Assembly (NCBI GenBank): GCA_029821755.1
Contig: JALGSV010000011.1
Span: forward strand, 1-64,000
Length of the DNA stretch: 64,000 nucleotides
Reading direction: 5' to 3'
Source of the DNA: Candidatus Zipacnadum vermilionense
Lineage (GTDB): Bacteria > Armatimonadota > Zipacnadia > Zipacnadales > Zipacnadaceae
Part shown: in pieces, positions 60,035 to 64,000 of the stretch
Layout of the letters: every line of letters starts with the position of its first letter
Numbering within the stretch: position 1 is the first letter of the stretch
Program-made: the position numbers and the translations under genes
The notes under the pieces: generated by a model
Databases searched by the model: none
The model's input: the letters and a program-made list of their open reading frames with translations, nothing else
Told to the model about the DNA's origin: nothing

Positions 60035-61342
60035 TTAGTTCTCCCTGCCCTCCCGCATCACCGTCGCGTCACTTTGGTCGGGCACGACCTCCATCGCGGC
60101 CGCCCGGCGGGGGAGAATCCGGTCCCGCAGCACCAGCGCGGGCGTCTCGATCAGCCTCCCCAGCACGATCCCCATCCCGATGGCAAAGCCCGCGTAGAGC
60201 GTCACCGCCGGTATGGTGAACAGCAGCAGGCTGACGTCGTTGCCCACCTGGTCCCGGAACCACGCCCCGTAGCGGGTGATGACCTTGATCGCCCCCAGAC
60301 CCAGGTCCCAGTGCCACAGGTAGATGCTGTAGCTGAAGAACCCCACGAAAGCCACCGTCCGGAAGACCCACTTGTGCAGCAGCCGCTGCAGGAAGGGCGA
60401 AGTCTCCCCCCCGGCGATGAAGCTCCCCAAGAGCAGCGCGAAGCTCAGATAGGTAATGGTGGGGCCGTAGGTCCAGGTGTACGCCGTCTCCAGGCGCGGG
60501 TGCGGCTGCGGGAACAGGAGCAGCAACACCACCCCCGCCGCCAGGGTGGCCGGCCAGTAGCGGAAGAGGGCGAAGAACCACTCGCGGCGGAAGTGGTAGA
60601 CGTAGGCCATCATCACCCCGAAGAACAGCCCATCCATGCGGAAGTGCGTGGGGTAGCGGAAGTAGTTGCCCGAGACGCCCGGGTGGGCATTCCAGAGCTG
60701 CAGCCGCGCCAGGAAGCTGATGGCCATGATCCCCACGCCGATCGGCAGAATCAGCCCCAGATTCCCCCGGCGGCCCTTCCAGAGGCGGGTGAGCAGGACG
60801 ATGAGGAAGGTCAGCCCCAGGTAGAAGTGCTCCTCCACCGCCAGGCTCCAGGTATGCGGGCGGGGGCTGATGTACGTCCCCCGGCCGGGCAGGAACTCCG
60901 CTCCCTCCCGCCAGTAGTTCTGTAGGTGGAAGAGGTTGGCCTTGGCGCCCCAAAGGAAGGGGAACAGCTCCCCGCCATGCTGGACGAAGATGAAGGCGGG
61001 CAGGACTAGCAGGTAGACGTAGTAGGCGGGCCAGATCTTGAAGCCACGGCGCAGCAGGAAGCGCTTCCAGTCCACCGCGCCGTACTTCCGCGCCTCGCGC
61101 ACCAGCAGCCCCCCGACCAGGAAGCCGCTGAGCACGAAGAAGAGGGGCACGCCGCGGGGGCCGTTCTCGCGGATCCAGTGGAGCGGGTAGCCCAGAGCGG
61201 TGTCGCGCGCGGGCAGCCAGAAGGGGGAGACGTGCGCCGCGAGGACCATAAGAATGGCCACGCCGCGCAGCACGTCGAGCGACAACATCCGCCCCTTGAC
61301 CTGCGAGGCGGGCCAGACCCAGTTCCAGAACCTGCGCACCAT
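60035..61342 (-). CDS. Acyltransferase 3 family membrane protein
   Basis: A 435-aa protein with about ten membrane spans. The N-terminal motif is SLDVLRGVAILMVLAAHV, and the conserved Arg/His run near GYPLHWIRENGPRGVPLFFVLSGFLVGG follows; the ending is a hydrophilic tail. Family members transfer acetyl or other acyl groups to sugars, lipopolysaccharide or peptidoglycan. The gene stands alone on the minus strand between thioredoxin and purL. Confidence 0.9.
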   Translation of the reverse strand: MVRRFWNWVWPASQVKGRMLSLDVLRGVAILMVLAAHVSPFWLPARDTALGYPLHWIRENGPRGVPLFFVLSGFLVGGLLVREARKYGAVDWKRFLLRRGFKIWPAYYVYLLVLPAFIFVQHGGELFPFLWGAKANLFHLQNYWREGAEFLPGRGTYISPRPHTWSLAVEEHFYLGLTFLIVLLTRLWKGRRGNLGLILPIGVGIMAISFLARLQLWNAHPGVSGNYFRYPTHFRMDGLFFGVMMAYVYHFRREWFFALFRYWPATLAAGVVLLLLFPQPHPRLETAYTWTYGPTITYLSFALLLGSFIAGGETSPFLQRLLHKWVFRTVAFVGFFSYSIYLWHWDLGLGAIKVITRYGAWFRDQVGNDVSLLLFTIPAVTLYAGFAIGMGIVLGRLIETPALVLRDRILPRRAAAMEVVPDQSDATVMREGREN

Positions 61343-61691
61343 GCGAATCTCCCTAGCAGAGCCTCCCGACGGAAACCGCCCGCAGCCGCCCGCCTGAGGG
61401 CATGGCGACGATAAGGGAGATGGGGGGATTTGTCAAATCTGGGGGGAGGGGGAGGCGCTACTCCCGCTGGCACCCGAGCCCAAGCCGACGGCCAGTTCCA
61501 CGGCCCTCCGCCGGACCTCGTAGGGGCGACCTCCGGCACCGCCTGCTGTTCGCCCAGGTGCGTCGGCCGAAACAGCAGGGGGAGGCGGTTTCGGCCTGCG
61601 CCGGGAATTGCTATAATGGACAGGTCCGCCTCGGGCCCAACCCTCGGCGGGGGACGTAGCCCCCGCCCTAATTACCGGAGCACACCTAACC
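61343..61691. other. 349-bp intergenic region with promoter and repeat units
   Basis: This stretch holds no gene. It contains a CGTAGGGGCG unit (61519-61528) identical to the end of the element at 47910, an imperfect inverted repeat (61538-61589; TGCTGTTCG against CGAAACAGCA) and a 21-bp string (61650-61670) shared exactly with 36626-36646. The purL promoter lies at 61609-61617. Confidence 0.65.
61609..61617 (+). promoter_or_regulatory. Extended -10 promoter of purL
   Basis: TGCTATAAT is a perfect extended -10 element (TGN-TATAAT). The -35 region (61589-61594, TTTCGG) is poor, as expected for extended -10 promoters. Transcription would start near 61624, giving a leader of about 68 bases that contains the GGGGACGTAGCCCCC hairpin. 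Confidence 0.65.
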
Positions 61692-64000
61692 ATGGACCTC
61701 GATGAACGCATCCTCCCTATCTCTACCCTCTCCGACGAGGAACTCCAGGAGCAGCTTACCGCCCTGGGCGCCGGACTTACTCCCTTTGAGGCGCGGCGCG
61801 TGGCGGAGTTGATCGGGCGCGACCCTACCGTCTGCGAGATCAGCATCTTCAACGTCGAGTGGTCGGAGCACTGCTCCTATAAGTCCAGCCGCGCCACCCT
61901 CAAGGAGTTCCTCCCTACCGACGCCCCCAACGTCATGCTGGGGCCGCAGGAGGACGCGGGAATCGTCTTCTTCACGGAATTCGAGGGCAAGCGCTATGGG
62001 ATCGTCATGGCCCATGAGAGCCATAACCATCCCTCGCAGGTGCTGCCCAACGAGGGCGCCGCTACCGGCATTGGCGGGATCGTGCGGGATGTGGACTGCA
62101 TGGGGGCGCGGGTGATCGCCACCGGCGACCCGCTGCGCTTCGGCGACCCCACCGGAACCAACGGCGAACACTGCAAGTGGATCGTCCGCGGCGTGGTGGA
62201 CGGCATCTGGCAGTACGGCAACGCCCTGGGGGTGCCGAATCTGGCCGGGGATGTCTACTTCCACGACTCCTTCGACGACAACTGCCTGGTCAACGTCGTG
62301 GCCCTGGGCCTGGTGGCCGAGGAGGACATCATCCACTCGGCGGTGCCCTGCGAGGCCTTCGACGAGCCCTACGACATGATCCTGGTGGGCAAGCCCACCG
62401 ACGACAGCGGCTATGGCGGGTCGGCCTTCGCCTCCAAGATCATTGGCTCGGAGGAGGAGAAGGCCGAGGACCGGGGCGCGGTCCAGGTGCCCGACCCCTT
62501 CCTCAAGAACGTGCTGGCCATGCGCAAGGCCAACGAGGCGGTGCGCCGGCGGGCCAAGGAACTCGGCCTGAAGATCGGCATCAAGGACATCGGCGGGGGC
62601 GGCTTCGCCTGCGGCTCCTCGGAGATCACCGACGCCGGGGACATGGGCGTGGAGATAGACCTCGACGAGGTCCACGTGGGGCTGGAGCACCTGCTGCCCG
62701 AGGTCGTCACCTGCGCCGAGACCCAGGAGCGGTACGTCCTGGCCGTTCCCGCGACCTTCACGCCCGAGGTCCTGCGCATCTATAACGAGGACTGGGACCT
62801 GCCCAACGTCTACGAGAACGCCCAGGCACGCGTGGTCGGGCGCTACATTCCCGAGCAGATCTACCGGATCACCTACCAGGACAAGATCGTCTGCGAGGCC
62901 CCGGTGAAGGCCGTGACCTCCGGCATCGCCTACGACCGCACCGAGCAGCCGCGGGAGTACGCGGGCACTGAGCCCCAGTTCTACCAACCCGGGGACCTCG
63001 GCGAGACGCTGCTCCGGGTGCTGGGGCACATGAACGTCTGCTCGCGGGCCTACATCTACCGCGACTACGATACCGAGGTGCAGGGCTTTGCGGTCATCCG
63101 CCCCGGCGAGGCGGGGGCCGGCGTCATGGCCCCCCTGGAGGGCAGCCCCGCCGCTGTGGCCCTGGCGGTGGACGGCAACCCGCTCTACGGCCTGATCGAC
63201 CCCTACTGGGGCGGGGCCACGGCGGTCGCCGAGGCCATGCGCAACGTCTCGGCGGTGGGCGCCACTCCTGCGGCCCTCACAGACTGCCTCAACTACGGCA
63301 ACCCGGAGAGCCCGGAGTCCTTCTGGGAGTTCCGCCAGGGCGTCCGCGGAATCGCCGACGCGGCGCGGAACCTCCCGCTCAAGGACTATGAGGGCGCGCC
63401 GACGCCGGTCATCTCCGGGAACGTCTCGCTCTACAACGAATCGGCGGCGGGCAAGGCGGTAGCGCCTTCTCCCATCATCGCCTGCACCGGGGTGATGCTG
63501 GACTTCTCCAAGGCGGTGACCATGGCGCTCAAGCGGCCCGGCGCCGCGCTCTTCATGGTCGGTCCCCGCAAGGACGAACTGGGGGGGTCGGCGTACTATC
63601 AGGCGATGAGCCTGGGGCTGGGCCGCAACGTGCCGCAAGTGGAGTGGGAGCTGGAGTCCAATATGATGTTCGCGGTCATCGATGCCATCCAGGTGGGCCA
63701 CGTGGCCGCCTGCCAGGATATCAGCGACGGCGGTTTGGCGGTGGCGATCAGCGAGATGGCGCTGGGGGGCTTTGCGCAGGGGAAGCTGGGGGCGACGCTG
63801 GCCCTGACGGCGGGGCAGATGACCCTCCCCGGCCCGGAGAGCGAGGAGCAGTTCCTCCGCCCCGACAAGTGGCTCTTCACCGAATCCAGCGGGTTCGTGA
63901 TGGAGGCCACCCCCGGCCACGAACCGGCGCTGACGGAGCTATTCGACCGCTACAACCTGCAGTTGGTCAAGCTGGGCGAAGTGACCGCCGACCCCTCTGT
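61692..64000 (+). CDS. purL: Phosphoribosylformylglycinamidine synthase PurL (3' partial)
   Basis: At least 769 residues are visible, and the frame runs off the right edge. It is the synthetase subunit of FGAM synthase in purine synthesis. Signature segments are FNVEWSEHCSYKSSR, MAHESHNHPSQVLPNEGAATG, GDPTGTNG, IGIKDIGGGGFACGSSEITD, CQDISDGGLAVAISEM and LFTESSGF near the C-terminus. The first residues MDLDERILPISTLSDEELQE fit the N-terminal linker domain of the stand-alone type. PurS and PurQ are not in the window. A minus-strand open frame covering nearly all of it is a shadow. Confidence 0.96.
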   Translation, partial: MDLDERILPISTLSDEELQEQLTALGAGLTPFEARRVAELIGRDPTVCEISIFNVEWSEHCSYKSSRATLKEFLPTDAPNVMLGPQEDAGIVFFTEFEGKRYGIVMAHESHNHPSQVLPNEGAATGIGGIVRDVDCMGARVIATGDPLRFGDPTGTNGEHCKWIVRGVVDGIWQYGNALGVPNLAGDVYFHDSFDDNCLVNVVALGLVAEEDIIHSAVPCEAFDEPYDMILVGKPTDDSGYGGSAFASKIIGSEEEKAEDRGAVQVPDPFLKNVLAMRKANEAVRRRAKELGLKIGIKDIGGGGFACGSSEITDAGDMGVEIDLDEVHVGLEHLLPEVVTCAETQERYVLAVPATFTPEVLRIYNEDWDLPNVYENAQARVVGRYIPEQIYRITYQDKIVCEAPVKAVTSGIAYDRTEQPREYAGTEPQFYQPGDLGETLLRVLGHMNVCSRAYIYRDYDTEVQGFAVIRPGEAGAGVMAPLEGSPAAVALAVDGNPLYGLIDPYWGGATAVAEAMRNVSAVGATPAALTDCLNYGNPESPESFWEFRQGVRGIADAARNLPLKDYEGAPTPVISGNVSLYNESAAGKAVAPSPIIACTGVMLDFSKAVTMALKRPGAALFMVGPRKDELGGSAYYQAMSLGLGRNVPQVEWELESNMMFAVIDAIQVGHVAACQDISDGGLAVAISEMALGGFAQGKLGATLALTAGQMTLPGPESEEQFLRPDKWLFTESSGFVMEATPGHEPALTELFDRYNLQLVKLGEVTADPS

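Noticed and set aside
61686-63920. A 744-codon open frame on the minus strand
   Set aside because: It lies opposite purL, whose plus-strand frame shows all FGAM synthase motifs and runs off the window end.

Overview
The window is GC-rich, densely coded bacterial chromosome. The presence of many lipoproteins, a LolA-like periplasmic protein, a secreted protein of the H-X9-DG type, several uroporphyrinogen-decarboxylase-like (URO-D) paralogues and many cytoplasmic glycosidase-like and sugar-isomerase-like genes fits an uncultured Armatimonadota-type or related diderm bacterium. That placement is an inference from gene content; no rRNA or tRNA gene is visible in the window.

Layout. 1-8245: a phosphate-starvation block on the + strand: a sensor kinase fragment, PhoB-like regulator, PhoR-like kinase, then pstS, pstC, pstA, two pstB genes and phoU. 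Four 11-bp direct repeats and a -10 box (a Pho box promoter) lie between phoR and pstS. 8341-17132: mostly - strand: an ECF sigma factor, a small membrane protein, a hydroxypyruvate-isomerase-like gene, thiD, a zinc-ribbon membrane protein, a defence-like patch (HEPN/MNT pair plus OLD-family nuclease), hisH and a DUF4382 lipoprotein. 17193-18733: a sugar isomerase and a PIN-domain toxin with a 56-aa putative antitoxin. 18917-30209: a + strand catabolic cluster with three URO-D-like proteins, a glycyl radical enzyme, an MttB-family methyltransferase, a GH20-like enzyme and an unrecognised enzyme. 30333-39611: hisB, a pseudo-M1-peptidase lipoprotein, unknown secreted proteins and a thioredoxin fusion. 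39755-47882: an ABC exporter, then a chain of envelope proteins that includes a sigma-region-2-like membrane protein and a TPR lipoprotein. 48086-58634: an oxidoreductase, a repeat lipoprotein, a 1025-aa glycosidase-like protein, a NucS-like nuclease, and two near-identical esterases flanking an HD phosphohydrolase module. 58671-64000: comB, a thioredoxin, an acyltransferase and the start of purL, which runs off the right edge.

The strongest candidate for something new is the tandem PstB pair. PstB1 has lost the Q-loop glutamine and the H-switch histidine but keeps a perfect signature motif. PstB2 keeps those residues but has lost the signature glycines. The defects are complementary, as in asymmetric heterodimeric ABC ATPases, which are well known among exporters but not usual for a phosphate importer. 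Other notable points are a histidine-kinase-like protein whose phosphoacceptor His is Asp, a leaderless HEPN/MNT operon whose start codon lies inside a palindrome, dispersed palindromic repeat families that have entered two reading frames in frame, and two small elements with terminal inverted repeats.

Functional picture: a phosphate-responsive, probably heterotrophic organism that handles sugars, amino sugars and possibly methylated compounds through intracellular enzymes. Housekeeping his, thi and pur genes are scattered as single genes among accessory modules rather than grouped in operons.
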